This document shows positions 41,619 through 52,364 of a stretch of 64,000 nucleotides of DNA, piece after piece. A program made the position numbers and the translations under genes. Below the pieces are notes generated by a model, which did not search any database, was not told the DNA's origin, and worked only from the letters and a program-made list of their open reading frames with translations. Position 1 is the first letter of the stretch. Every line of letters starts with the position of its first letter. This DNA comes from Skeletonema tropicum (lineage: Eukaryota; Bacillariophyta; Thalassiosirophyceae; Thalassiosirales; Thalassiosiraceae), in contig CM074144.1 in assembly GCA_037178625.1 (NCBI GenBank), positions 1,674,001 to 1,738,000 on the forward strand, read 5' to 3'.

Positions 41619-41690
41619 CTTCTACCGGGGATTCGAACGCCCGATACATCAATTTACGTTTGATTGCTTTACCGTTAAGCTATAATAGAA
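41619..41690 (-). tRNA. degenerate tRNA-like sequence (GTA anticodon position)
   Basis: On the minus strand an acceptor-like pair TTCTATT/GGTAGAA (two GU pairs) encloses a D arm (GCTT-AACGGTA-AAGC), a 5-bp anticodon stem ATCAA/TTGAT with loop ACGTAAA, and a T loop GTTCGAATCC. Length (71-72 nt) and order fit a tRNA. Against it: T33 is replaced by C, the T stem has mismatches, and there is one extra nucleotide before the D stem. It is probably a tRNA relic or organelle-derived copy; GTA would mean Tyr. Confidence 0.3.
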
Positions 41691-42472
41691 AAATCAACGA
41701 ACAAATAATCTTACCTGTGGTTTATTGTAGAGCAGTCCATCTATTGATGGAATAGAATGGAAGTGGGCTGATTTGATCTATCACCGGCCCATCAACGTCG
41801 TCAGTTGAGTGGTGCCGGTCTCGCATCTTATCTGGCCGAGTCAGATTTGTTCTCACAAAAGTGCACTTTCATCTACTACCTACTAAACATACATACCACA
41901 ATCCGACGACTTACAACGGCTCTACACGAGGGTGAGGAGACTATTTATAAGTCTCTCCACAATCGGAGGCATTCGGCGAGTTCCCTTTATGGGAGTTCTG
42001 CTTATCGTACCTTAGGCGTCTGCTTCACCGTACTTGTTTGTGCGATAAGCCATGCCGCATCGTTGGACAATCAAGGGGTCTCATATCGGCGGTTCCTCAC
42101 GGATTAAAACGATTCCGACTCGTCAATTATTGTTATATCATCACTTCTATCGAATAGGGTAGTAATGGAAGAGTGAATATGGTCAAAAGGTCCTCTGTTC
42201 ATGAGTGGGCGATGCAGTTGTTGTATTGGCATCAAAATAACGGTCACTTTGGGTAGGCGACACCCAAAATAAAGGCTCTGGGCGCTTTGGCAGAAATTCC
42301 TTCACGTCATGAGCTCATATCGGTCCACTGAGGACATCGACGCCGGCATTTAGTGATGCCGGCCTATGTTCCGCTCCATACCATAGCCGCCGTCTTCGCC
42401 ATGGTTCTGGTGTGCGAAGTGATCAAATTTTGAAAAGTGTGTGAAACGGCTAACGGCTACCCGTTTTCCCGC
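41691..42472. other. non-coding spacer
   Basis: A 100-codon frame at 41805-42107 has no recognisable content. Nothing else supported. Confidence 0.45.
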
Positions 42473-44484
42473 TGGAGGCTAAGTCTATGGTCAGCCTAGC
42501 CACTTTTGCCCCTTTTGTTAGTTCTCGGTCACCACATACATTACACATACTTTTTATTCGCTTAAATTGCTGCTCTCAGTGAGCTGAGTCTGAATCCACA
42601 ACGGGCTAAGTGCAAAAGTGTAAAATGAAAAAGTTATACGCATTATAACTCACGCCTACTAAGTGCAAAGTCACGATCCGACTCAGTCATCTCCCATACA
42701 ATACCGTATTCCCTGTTGTGCCAACTCTCGTAACTGCTTTGATTGTTTTGCCTTGGTCGAGCATACTCTCCCAAACTGGAAGATGCAGCTGCCGTCGTTC
42801 GTCGCTGTCTGTCAGATCCTGGTCGACTTCTTGCCACAGGATTGGAATCTCCAAGCATCTGCTGCATCTTGAGTCCAGTATGGAGCAAAAGTTGATTATT
42901 TTGGACTGACGGTGACAATGTTCCATTTCATCGTTAGTTGCGCTTCTAAGCATGGCTTGCTTCTCTTCATATTGTGCGGGATACAGTGGATGCCTCTTTT
43001 TCACTGTATCAAATTTGTTCGGTGACATTGGCACATGCCGACGCCAAAAGGCGTCAATGATGTCGATGATATGATCAGAAGTTTCATCGCATCGTTCGTC
43101 ACGCTCGTAAAGATCCAATCGTGGCTCGTAGCGTCGCATCCTAGCAGCTCTTGCAGACGGGTACGTCACTTTTGTTCCAAAGGGGTGGAGTTTGATTGTT
43201 ATTGAGTTGCCGTCCATAGCAACTAATTCGCCATCATCACCTCCACGACAAACAACACGCTCTCCCGGTAGAATTGGCCCATCGAATGCAAGAAAATTAT
43301 CGTACGCTTCTCTGTTTCGGAGTCCATCCTGATCCTGAAGGTATTTGGCGCAGCGATTGATGCCGAGGATATTGCTGAGGTCACGAAAAGAAAAGACATC
43401 AGATTCTTGCTGAGGAGCCAGCATTGCACAGAGTCCCGTCAAAAGTCTAGTTGACTGTGAAGTCATCTTCTTTGTCATTTGAGTGATGAGCGATGATACA
43501 CTATTCACCATTGCTTTTGTTGTAGCTAACATCTTTCTTGTTTCGGCCGATAGAACATACTCTTCCTGTAAACCTTTCTCACGTAGATCAGATACGATGC
43601 TGCTTAGAATATCCTCAGCTTTTCCTATTTGTTTCTGAGTAGATTTTTCAAGGGCAGACAGAACTGATATTTTGGAACGATGATTCTCGTACCGATCTTT
43701 GAATTCACCACCCTCCTCCCAATCCATTTCATCAATTGCATCTGCTCGAGTTTGATGACCATTCCGTGACTCTGCCGACTTAGCTTCTGCGGCGAGTTTC
43801 AATTCGCTAATTTTATGCTCGGCGAAAACCCAAAGATATTTCCAAAAGACATCCGTTTCCATGTACAATGGCCCAGCACCAAGACGGACATCAAGATGAA
43901 CGTCCAACTCCTCCAATTGAGAATCAATTGCACCCCGAGTCTTTTTCATCATATCTTCTGAATGATTCTGCATATCTTTTGTAGTATGAGTTTTGATTTC
44001 CTTTGGACGTCCATTTGGCATCGATAAACGTAGAATATGAGACTTTGTACCAGCCCGCAACATCGCCTCCTGCATTTTTTCTCTTTTTGAGTGTCGGCTT
44101 TTGGAACTCAACACGCGACACCCTAATATCCCTTATCGCAGCGGCCGTCGGAGAACAACTGCCAGAAGTAGGAACGTCTTTATGGTGTTCATCATCCTAT
44201 TTATTTTATGTTGTTATGACTTGTCTCAAGTAGCTTGCCATGGTGGTGAGGGTCGGTTGGTCGTGTATGGTGAGGTGGAAGATGAGAACCCTCCCGCGCC
44301 AAATTCGTATGAGTTCCTACGTACGTGGAAAACTATTTTTCCAACATCAAAACTAAGCTTAGCCCGCTACGGATTTGAGCCCAGCTTGTTCCCAGCTTTT
44401 CAAATCTGTGCCCCACTTGTTCACAGCACCAATATTCGCCGAGAACGAACATCCTGGCTAGGCTGAACATAGACTTAGCCTGGA
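42473..44484. mobile_element. TIR DNA transposon, 2,004 bp, 4-bp TSD, family unassigned
   Basis: The element (42477-44480) begins GGCTAAGTCTATGGTCAG and ends with the inverted copy (tgaacatagacttagcc), giving TIRs of 26 bp with one mismatch, flanked by TGGA on both sides (42473-42476, 44481-44484). It encloses one minus-strand ORF of 475 codons. Its right subterminal sequence (agcaccaatattcg.cgagaac) and its left subterminal (gctgctctcagtgagctgag) recur in the 397-bp MITE at 45964-46360. The 4-bp TSD with GGC ends does not match hAT, piggyBac, Tc1, Mutator or Harbinger habits. Confidence 0.85.
42687..44114 (-). CDS. transposon-encoded protein of unknown family, 475 aa
   Basis: The only long ORF of the TIR element around it. 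N-terminal basic segment (SSKSRHSKREKMQEAMLR), a long helical and probably coiled-coil middle (about 60-230), a small beta-like part (PGERVVCRGGDDGELVAMDG, about 295-330), then DHIIDIIDAFWRRHVPMSPN followed by KFDTVKKR. Such an S-P-N-K...VKKR block followed by Y...KQ and a TxDE/NDE helix is, from memory, found in multi-copy transposase-like proteins of diatoms. After that block the sequence departs from the pattern I expect, so the catalytic C-terminal half may be missing or replaced. No DDE triad can be assigned. Confidence 0.55.
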   Translation of the reverse strand: MLSSKSRHSKREKMQEAMLRAGTKSHILRLSMPNGRPKEIKTHTTKDMQNHSEDMMKKTRGAIDSQLEELDVHLDVRLGAGPLYMETDVFWKYLWVFAEHKISELKLAAEAKSAESRNGHQTRADAIDEMDWEEGGEFKDRYENHRSKISVLSALEKSTQKQIGKAEDILSSIVSDLREKGLQEEYVLSAETRKMLATTKAMVNSVSSLITQMTKKMTSQSTRLLTGLCAMLAPQQESDVFSFRDLSNILGINRCAKYLQDQDGLRNREAYDNFLAFDGPILPGERVVCRGGDDGELVAMDGNSITIKLHPFGTKVTYPSARAARMRRYEPRLDLYERDERCDETSDHIIDIIDAFWRRHVPMSPNKFDTVKKRHPLYPAQYEEKQAMLRSATNDEMEHCHRQSKIINFCSILDSRCSRCLEIPILWQEVDQDLTDSDERRQLHLPVWESMLDQGKTIKAVTRVGTTGNTVLYGR

Positions 44485-44900
44485 GTGACCCCTGGAAAAG
44501 GCGCGCAGGCCAAGAAACCGAAAGGTCCCAAACGCCATACTACTATCGTAACCGAGTATAATGGGTCCTTGTCATTTTGACAGTGTTGGATACCATAATA
44601 TTAGGGAAGATGTTAACGTTGGCCATAAAAATTTGAGATCATCAGGTCACCTACGAGGCTACAGCATCGCTGCTGACCTAGCAAATAAGGTTTTAAGGCA
44701 AAGACAAAGAAACACCGACGCGTGAGCTGGTCTTGTAGTAAAGTTGGTGCAGTGTGTGTAGTGCATATGTGTATTAAACGGGGTCAACAACGATGAGACC
44801 CGTCGTCAGTCCAATTCATTTCCATAAAACTCTACTCCCACATTGATAAGATGGAAATTGTGTCTTTCATCTCTCTAGCTCTAGAGAAAGCAGGAACATC
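44485..44900. repeat. LRR-unit 3' flank with copied tail of the 36.7-kb gene
   Basis: 44620-44710 (ataaaaatttgagatcat, acctacgaggctacagcatc) recurs at 47426-47510. Next, 44730-44880 (tagtaaagttggtgcagtgt, gatgagacccgtcgt, tccaattcatttccata) matches the 3' flank of the gene ending at 37559, and recurs at 47540-47720 and 56915-57050. No coding content. Confidence 0.75.
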
Positions 44901-46917
44901 TCAACCCGTTTCTCTCTTCCCACCCAGCCGATGCAATACTTGCATCTCCTCCTCTTCTAGTTTACGTTTCTTTGCGAGAATTTCCAGCAGTTGCTTCTCC
45001 GCTTCGTCAAACTTGCGTTTCTTCACATGAATCTGCTTCAACTGCTGACTCCAGTAACCGTCCGCAACCAACAACGGCACACCACGAATGAATTTGTACA
45101 ACCCCGAGAGTTCTCTACGCTGAAATACTTCGACTGATTCGTCAAGGTAATCTCGGAAAGCACTTGCCCGTTGAAACCAATCAGCAACCAGAGGAAGACA
45201 CGATAGCTTCCATTGATAGAAAGGCTTCATGTCGGCAAGGTCAGGGTAGTGGATGAGAATTTTAAGCATGGGGATTAACTGGCGATGTCTGGGCTCGAGT
45301 TTTGTTGAGTAGCGGTTCAAATGTAGATATTTCTCGATGCTGAAGTTCTCGCCCCTATCAATAAAATATGGAAAATATGAAACACTCTCCAGGGTGTGAT
45401 TGGATGAGTATATATTGTTGATGCTGGAAGTGTCACAAAGCAGTCTCGAGAAAGCTTCCGTCCCTGCCTCTGAAATTACGTAGCCGAGGTCCAAGTCCAT
45501 CAACGAAGTATTGTTAGACAACGCGTTTGCCAATATCCTTGTCACTTCCTCTTGATCAGCATCTCCAATCCCGCTAGAGAGTGCAAGAACTTTTAAAGTT
45601 GTTCTTTCCGATTGGATACATGCCGAGAGTAACCTTATCCCTGCTATCGTGTGCAGGTTATCTGACAGGTCCAGAGTTTCTAGGTTTTCACTCGCAGCGG
45701 CGGATATTGCGAGCACCAATGCTGCTAAACCCTCGTCACCAATACGATTGTTTGATAGGTTTAGGCAATTCAGAGGCTTGTAGTCCATAAATCCAGTTGC
45801 TAGCACGTTTGCCCCCTCGTCATCAATGTGCAAACCCCCAAGATTGAGGCTTTCCAATCTGCAACTTTCAGATTAAAGAAATGATGACAACGTCCTCAGC
45901 CCTGCCACTGTAATGTCATTGTCTTGTAAACTCCGACAGCAACCCATCGTCATCAACATCACTGGCGATCTGTAGTGTTACCCTATCCAATAAATCACCA
46001 ATTGTTAGTTCTCTTCTGCCATGGGGGTAACCTACCCTGTAAAGGTGCTTAAAATGCTGCTCTCGGTGAGCTGAGTTTGAATCCGTGGTGTACCAAAATT
46101 TTTATAATTTTTTTTGTTAGGCCCACTTCTAGCTTGACTTTAGGGTTATCCCCAAAAAGGGTCCCCTCGTCCAGTTTCCTTGCGTCTTTGGCTCCTTATC
46201 ACACATTCTTTCACCATGATTCCAAAACTACCTCTGATCTGGTACAGAGCGGATTTGAACTCAGCTCACCGAGAGGATTTCAGAACTGTGCTCACTTTTA
46301 TCAGAGCACCAATATTCGAAGAGAACTAACCTGCTGGATAGGCTAACACTACAGATCGCCCACTCTCGTAAATATCAAGGCTCTTCAGTTTCTTGATTCC
46401 CCCCATCTTTAGCTTTAGTGTATTGCTTAATACTGCGCGGCCCACTCCTCCAATGTGGTTGTTATCAAAATAGATTGACTCTAACTGAGTTTGAGAGTGC
46501 AGTAATCTAATCATATTGTTGAAAGCTTCTTCGCTGAATTGTCTACCATCGGCACCGCCTTGCAAACAGAGATTCTTCAAAGAATTACATTTGATTAAAG
46601 CCATCAGGAAGTATTGAGCACATTCGTCGCTTCCAATGCTGTCGCACCCAAGTGTGAGAGAGGTCATATTGTTATTTTTTTCGAAGAAAGGAGCCAAATG
46701 AATAAAAGTTGTATCTACGATTCTGCCCTTAATTTCAAGATCTTGAATCGACCGATTGCGACAGATACCCTCCAGCAGACCAACCGGCGGAAACGGTTCA
46801 CATGACAAACGCAGGAAATCCAATGCGTTGCTCTCGCCAATATAGTATCCAAGCCATCCTAAATCGTCGCCATCATCATCTACAATGAATTCGTCGTTCT
46901 CCCCATCTCTAGTTCTT
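44901..46917 (-). pseudogene. LRR-array member A, disrupted
   Basis: Remains of the 600-aa LRR family seen intact at 57-64 kb. The N-terminal 50 or so codons are missing: homology starts at DGENDEFIVDDDGDDLGWLG, exactly where a dispersed repeat (46918 onward) begins. LRRs continue to KSLDIYESG, where a 397-bp MITE (45964-46360) is inserted. After it comes DVDDDGLLS, then a deletion with frameshift and stop. The last part (44901-45857, 318 codons, MESLNLGGLHIDDEG to HRLGGKRETG) is open and keeps the conserved C-terminal domain (PFYQWKLSCLPLVADWF, YKFIRGVPLLVADGYWSQQL). Not a functional full-length gene. Confidence 0.85.
45960..46364. mobile_element. MITE, 397 bp, 4-bp TSD, related to the 42.5-kb transposon
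   Basis: It starts GGCGATCTGTAGTGTTA and ends with its complement (45964-46360), flanked by CACT on both sides (45960-45963, 46361-46364). TIRs are about 25 bp with one mismatch. Subterminal tgctgctctcggtgagctgag and agcaccaatattcg.agagaac match those of the transposon at 42477-44480. An internal inverted repeat (ctctcggtgagctgagt near 46057, actcagctcaccgagag near 46257) makes most of it able to fold. Inserted in an LRR pseudogene. Confidence 0.85.
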
Positions 46918-47010
46918 CAGTCTCTGCACTCTGCACACGTGCAGAGTCCCTCTGAAGAGGACTCCCATGTGTGACAGAAGACCCTATGTAGATAGGGTGG
47001 ACTTTACCCT
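46918..47010. repeat. dispersed repeat, second copy
   Basis: Matches 12073-12150 (ctctgcac/gtgcagag palindrome, tccctctgaagaggactccc, tgtgacagaag). It replaces the 5' end of LRR member A, so its arrival coincides with the truncation. Confidence 0.75.
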
Positions 47011-47235
47011 TGTATATATTGTAACAGCTTGTGTCATACCAAATCTAAATAGAGACGTGTACAATACATACCCTAAACCCTAGATGACTCAAGAAAGATG
47101 CCATGCATTCTGAACTCTTGGATTGAAAGCAAAGCAAGGTGGCTCTAGACTCCAATTAGATGGTGCAGCATTATTATAGAAGAAGAATAACAATAGTTAT
47201 CTGTCCCCTACATCTGTTTATGAGCGCTACTATTA

Positions 47236-47425
47236 ACCCAGCCTATCCAATACTTCCACCTAGAAGAAGAAAATTTTTTCGTTTCTTCGCAAGGAGTTTC
47301 AGCAGCAGTTGCTCCTCCGTCTCTTCAAAATTACGCTTCTTCACATGTGCTTCCTTCAACCGTTGACTCCAATACCCGTTTGCAACCAACAACAGCACAC
47401 CACGAATGAATTTGTACAACCCAGA
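47236..47425 (-). pseudogene. solo C-terminal fragment of an LRR-array gene
   Basis: The minus strand reads SGLYKFIRGVLLLVANGYWS then QRLKEAHVKKRNFEETEEQL, identical in pattern to the last 60 codons of the LRR gene at 59463. The frame breaks at the very end (KKRKNFLLLGG) through A-rich slippage. The preceding 3' flank (47100-47235) also matches the flanks of the other LRR genes. Upstream of the fragment the sequence jumps to the flank of member C, so the rest of the gene was deleted. Confidence 0.8.
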
Positions 47426-47725
47426 GACCATAAAAATTTGAGATCATTAGGTCACCTACGAGGCTACAGCATCGCTGCTGTACCTAGCAAATAAGGTTTT
47501 AAAAGGTTTTAATTTGAAGGCGAAGAAACTCCGACGAGTGAGCAGGTCTTGCAGTAAAGTTGTGCAGTGTGTGTAGTGCATGTGTGTGTTAAACAGGGGT
47601 CAACATCAACAACGATGAGACCCGTCATGAGTCCAATTCATTTCCATAATAAGTTCAATTACATAAGACCACATTGATAAGTTAGAAATTGTATCTTTCA
47701 TCTCTAGAGAGAAAGCAGGAACATC

Positions 47726-49500
47726 TCAACCCGTTTCTCTCTTCCCACCCAGCCGATGCAATACTTGCATCTCCTCCTCTTCTAGTTTACGTTTCTTTGC
47801 ACGTTCCTCTGCAAGCATTTCCAACAGTTGCTTCTCCGCTTCGTCAAACTTGCGTTTCTTCACATGTACTTGCTTCAGCTGCTGACTCCAGTAACCGTCC
47901 GCAACCAACAAAGGCACACCTCTGATGAATTTGTACATTGCAGAGAGTTTTCCGTGCTGGAACTGGTCCAGCGATTCTTCAAGAAAAAAACGGATAGCGC
48001 TAGCCCTATCAAACCAAGCTGCAACCAGAGGAAGAAACGTTAGCTTCCATTGGTAGAAAGGCTTCATGTCGGCAAGATCAGGGTAGTAGATGAGAATTTT
48101 AAGCATGGGGATTAACTGATGTCGTCTGGGCCCGAGATTCCTTGCATTTCTGTTCAAAATGAGATACCTCCTGACATCTTCTTGTTCGCTCTCGTCATAG
48201 AATCCAAGTCTCTGCAGGGAGTGATTGGATGAGTAGATATTGTTGATGCTGGAAGTGTCACAAAGCAGTCTCGAGAAAGCTTCCATCCCTGCCTTTGGAA
48301 TTACGTAGTCTACGCTCAAGTCCACCAACGAAGTATTGTTAGTCAACGCGTTTGCCAATATCCTTGCTTCTGCCACTTTATCGGCAGCATCTCTAATGAA
48401 GCCGAGATCAAGTTTTTTCAGAGTTGACCTTTCTGATCGGATCAATGTTGATAGTGACCTCATCCCAGCTTTGGTGTACAGATTACTTGAGAGATTTAGC
48501 GTTTCTAGGTTTTCATTTGCAGCGGCGGATATTGCAGACACCAACGCTGACACACCCCTGTCACCAATGATATTGTCTGATAGGATTAGGCTTTTCAGCG
48601 GCTTGTAGTCCATTAATCCGGTTGCTAGCACGATTGCCCCCTCGTCATCAATCTGCGAACCCCTAAGATTGAGGCCTTCCAATCTGCAACTTTCAGATTG
48701 AAGAAATCCTGACAAAGTCCTTAGCCCTGCCAATGTAATTTCATTATCACGTAAGGTCAAGCCGATTAAATTTTGACAATGTTTCATCCCTGCCACCAAC
48801 GACAGCAACCCATCGTCATCAACATCACTCGCTTTGAAATAAAGGAATTTCAATTTCTTCATTTCCCCCATCTCGAATACATTGCTTAGTGCCGCGCAGC
48901 CGTCTCCTCCAACGTAGTGTTCATCAAAACAGAGTCGCTCTAATTGAGTTTGAGAGTGCAGCAGTCGTATGATATTGTGGAAAGCTTCATCGCTAAATTG
49001 TCTACCATCCAGACCGCCTTCAAAATAGAGATTCTTCAAAGAATTACATTTGATCAACGCCACAAGAAAATATTGAGGCGAAGGGTGAAAGAAGTCAGAT
49101 TCTTATTCTCTCCAAAAAAAGGAGCCAAATGGAGGAAAGTCGTATCTACGATTCTGCCACAAACTTCAAATTCTTGAATCGATCGATTGCGACAGATACC
49201 CTCCAGCAGACCAACTGGCGGAAACTGGGCACATGACAAACGCAGGAATTCCAATGTTTTGCTCTCACCAATAAAATATCCGAGCCATCCTAAGTCATCT
49301 TTGCTTTCTTCTGAGAAAATATATTCGACTTCTTCATCCCCATATTGTTCTTCGAATACTATGTAGAGAGAAGTAAAATCTGGATCGCCATCACGAAGTT
49401 TTTGCACGATATCTTTGTTTTGCCGTGAGGAAGTGATAACCTCTGGCTTCACATCTTGTGCGAGCCTCCTGTAATATGCATAATCTCGGCCGCTCGTCAT
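47726..49500 (-). pseudogene. LRR-array member C, frameshifted by a small deletion
   Basis: The start (MTSGRDYAYYRRLAQDVKPE, ATG at 49500) and N-terminal domain are intact to NLTSFTL. There about 13 codons present in the paralogues (GCDSIGSDECAQY) are mostly missing and the frame shifts, giving a stop at 49054. The other frame resumes with YFLVALIKCNSLKNL and runs open to the normal end (HRLGGKRETG) at 47726, 445 codons, with LRRs such as LNLRGSQIDDEGAIVLATGL and LDLGFI. The lesion is single and sequence identity otherwise high, so inactivation looks recent. An assembly or sequencing error is the alternative. Confidence 0.8.
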
Positions 49501-49585
49501 GTCTATAATATCTTTATTATCAATGGAGCGAGTATCAAGCTATGTCCCCGTTGTTCCAAAAAAACTTTTCTTGATTCTTCGCTTC

Positions 49586-49656
49586 CGGCGGCCGCCTGGG
49601 GCAATCAAAATTATTGCGGAGAGGGGGGAAGTAAGCCAGTCTACTCGGTGCCGAAG
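49586..49656 (-). promoter_or_regulatory. conserved upstream block of LRR genes (member C)
   Basis: ggcggccgcctgggg-caatcaaaattatt ... agtaagccagtctactcggtgccgaag, 86 bp before the ATG. The same block precedes members D (58957-59025) and E (61340-61420) by 83 and 102 bp. Likely promoter or 5' UTR. Confidence 0.5.
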
Positions 49657-51143
49657 TAATTTCCTGCCTGGATCAATCCCTAAAAAGTGAAGAATATCGA
49701 CGGACGGCCACATTTAGCAGTACACAGGAGTTGTGGCATATTTTTCAGGCTGTGGGCTTCAACAAATTTGGGGGCAACGTTTTTGTGCTGGGGCTGCAAA
49801 AACCGGTCACGGAGGGTGCAAAAACCGATCACGGAGGAGTGCAATAACCGGTCACCTCATGTCACGAGGTTCAACGTTGCTCGTATTCCACCACAACAAA
49901 TAAGTCACGTAGAGTATTAGATTCGTGATCGGTTTTGTACCAAACCTTACCCATCAAACCATGATGTCCGTCAGAGATACTTAGCCGGCGCCAACTGCGG
50001 CTACACAACTACAAAGTCCACACGAATAGTAACTTGATCGTCGGCCACACCCAAACGATCCTTTGGATTGATCTGTAGAGGCAGAACTCTCAAATCGCCG
50101 TGTAGTTATGCAAATTGTGCACTAACATCAGATCTTATGTGGCACCTCTCCGCGTCGACGGCTCCCTCCAAACTCCATCTTCGGACGATTCCATATAAAC
50201 AACCCAACATCAACATAAACGAGGATAAAGAATATTTGAGATTCTGCTGACAATCCGATAAATTTGTTGCATCTTCAAGCTCACAAAATACTCAGCACGT
50301 GGTGATTGGTAATGCTTCGAACGTTGCTCGACATCAACCAAAATAGATGCGTCGGGTAAAGCTATTGCCCCTCCTCGTTATGGAATGTGGAAATACTTGT
50401 AGAATTATTCATGTCATTGGCTTGGTCAAAGATACTCTAATCTGGTGGCTGTATCATTCGCGTATGCAAGTGGCTTTGTAGCGTATGAAATAGGGCATAT
50501 CTCCGCACACATATGCACCCGCACCCAACAATTGTCTAGTATGAACAGCATCAACAATGGCGCATAGAATTACTTTACTTGCGCCATTTTGAGTCGTTGT
50601 GCGGCGGAGAAGGTTGCCGAGTTCGAAACAACGAATACATAACATGAGAGTGAGAAAGCATTACTGATAGTATTCAGCTCTATGCGGCAAATATGATTTG
50701 AGATTCGATCGACAACAAATCAGTTCTGCTGCACAGTAGAACATTGGAGAGATTATACCCATATTATAAACAAAGTTGACTCACATGATAGACGGTTCTC
50801 AGCTTTACTATCCATACCAATAGTTTAGGTCTTGCTTGGATGAATTCAATAAGCAACCGATTCTGAACCCTTGGCTTGAGGCTTGAAAGCAAATCTTTTA
50901 GCAGCGGGTGACGTGGCTAGACTTCACGAAGTAACATTAATATAGGAGAAGAATAATGACAGTGATCTGCATCCTAACCTGTTGATGCAGCTATTGTACC
51001 AGAGGCACACGAACTTTCCTCCTTCTTTCCTCCCTTCTTTTTCGCCCCCAAAATCGACGAAGGAACCGCCACGAAAAAATTGCCAATTTGGGGGCGAGAA
51101 AAGGGGAGAAAAAAGAGGAGAAAACTCGCCGGCACAAACATCC
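49657..51143. other. non-coding stretch; short tandem repeat and LRR flank relic
   Basis: A tandem repeat of about 21 bp (gtgcaaaaaccggtcacgga, three diverged copies) lies at 49795-49857. From about 50820 to 50995 the sequence resembles LRR 3' flanks (ttctgaacccttggcttgaggcttgaaagc), ending gttgatgcag, but no LRR coding part follows. At 51036-51098 a hairpin (ttttcgcccccaaaat / aatttgggggcgagaaaa) occurs. Confidence 0.5.
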
Positions 51144-51470
51144 ATGGCGGAGACGTCGACGCTCCGGAGAGGGTACTTATCATCGAAGTCATTACAGTGC
51201 ACTGGTGAGTCCTTTGGCATTATCTATACCACACAAGCGCCAAGCCAGGTTGGTGACGATTCCGATGTAGATGATGAGGAGCTCGACAGAATGGCGGCAG
51301 CAGCTGCAGATGATCTCTCCAATGATGGACTTGATGCTGGAGTGGAGGCTGCCATCGATATGCCTCCTTCTTCGAGTTGGTTGTCGAAACTCGCTGGAAG
51401 AAATCGTTCGACAGAGAGAATGCATTCAAACTACGAGTGGGAATACTTTAAAGCCAATGTCGGTCGATAA
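51144..51470 (+). CDS. hypothetical acidic protein, 108 aa
   Basis: The frame opens at 50982, but the ATG at 51144 (tccATGGCGG) is the best start: MAETSTLRRGYLSSKSLQCT. The middle is acidic and alanine-rich (VGDDSDVDDEELDRMAAAAA), and the end reads SSSWLSKLAGRNRSTERMHS then NYEWEYFKANVGR. A GTGAGT at 51203 could be a splice donor. No family recognised. Confidence 0.4.
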   Translation: MAETSTLRRGYLSSKSLQCTGESFGIIYTTQAPSQVGDDSDVDDEELDRMAAAAADDLSNDGLDAGVEAAIDMPPSSSWLSKLAGRNRSTERMHSNYEWEYFKANVGR

Positions 51471-52364
51471 CTACTCTGGAATAAGATTGACTGACTTCGC
51501 TAGAAGCTGGAACAACTGGGTCGATACTCTTAGCCATTCCAAGCCAACAGTGACGCACAAGTGCCAGTCATCTTCAGGAGGCCTATAAAACTATGAAGAG
51601 CAGGGTGGTAGAGGCAGCCACTCTTCGTCCTCACACCAAGGCTATCCACAGTGCTCCTGCAAGAATAACTGGTATAATGTTCATTGCAGTTATATTTAAT
51701 AACGTAGCATATGTGTAGCAGTAACCGCTCTACTGAGCGCATAGACGCATTCTAAACAATATTTGATTGATAAACTGCTATGGGGTAGCATTTGTGCACT
51801 ATGTGAAGTGAGGTGGTGAAAATTGTGCAAAATCACAAGCATCGTAACTATGTAATAATAAGACAGCGACCGTTGCAGTTACCAGCCTATGGGGTGCAAC
51901 AATGAAATCTGCATGATATTTTGGTATTGCGGGTAATCTAGATTACTATTTGACTCACCATCAGTGGCGTTTTTGCGTCGTGAAGTTGATGTAATATTGC
52001 ATCATTGCGCCGACATCGAGTTGCAGCGGCAGCAAGTTTCGCAAGGGGGCAAGCCCCATGCCCTCCAGCAAGAGATCTGGGATGTCACGTTCATGATGGG
52101 TGTCAACATGTGTGATGGAACGGATCTTGAATTTTAACTAATCCCACATAGACGAGAGTTGCATTGTGTGATAATAGCGTGACGAGAGTTGCATCTTCTA
52201 CGTGACGAGAGTTGCATCTTCTACGTGACGAGAGTTGCAGCCCACAGCCTGAGAACGTTGCCGGAGTTGTGTGTGCTAGGTGGTGGTGTGGTGCGCGCGG
52301 TGGTGGGCTTTCTTCAAATCAAATTTACAGTTCCCGCTACACGCGAAATCATCTTTTTTTCGAC
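51471..52364. other. non-coding stretch with 23-bp tandem repeat
   Basis: The unit gtgacgagagttgcatcttctac occurs about four times at 52151-52240 (the first two copies with a longer, diverged spacer). No supported gene. Confidence 0.6.

Noticed and set aside
44101..44466. 121-codon plus-strand ORF with a hydrophobic segment
   Set aside because: It lies in the terminal region of the TIR transposon and its end (STNIRRERTSWLG) also occurs in the MITE (STNIRRELTCWIG), so it is terminal-repeat sequence rather than a gene.
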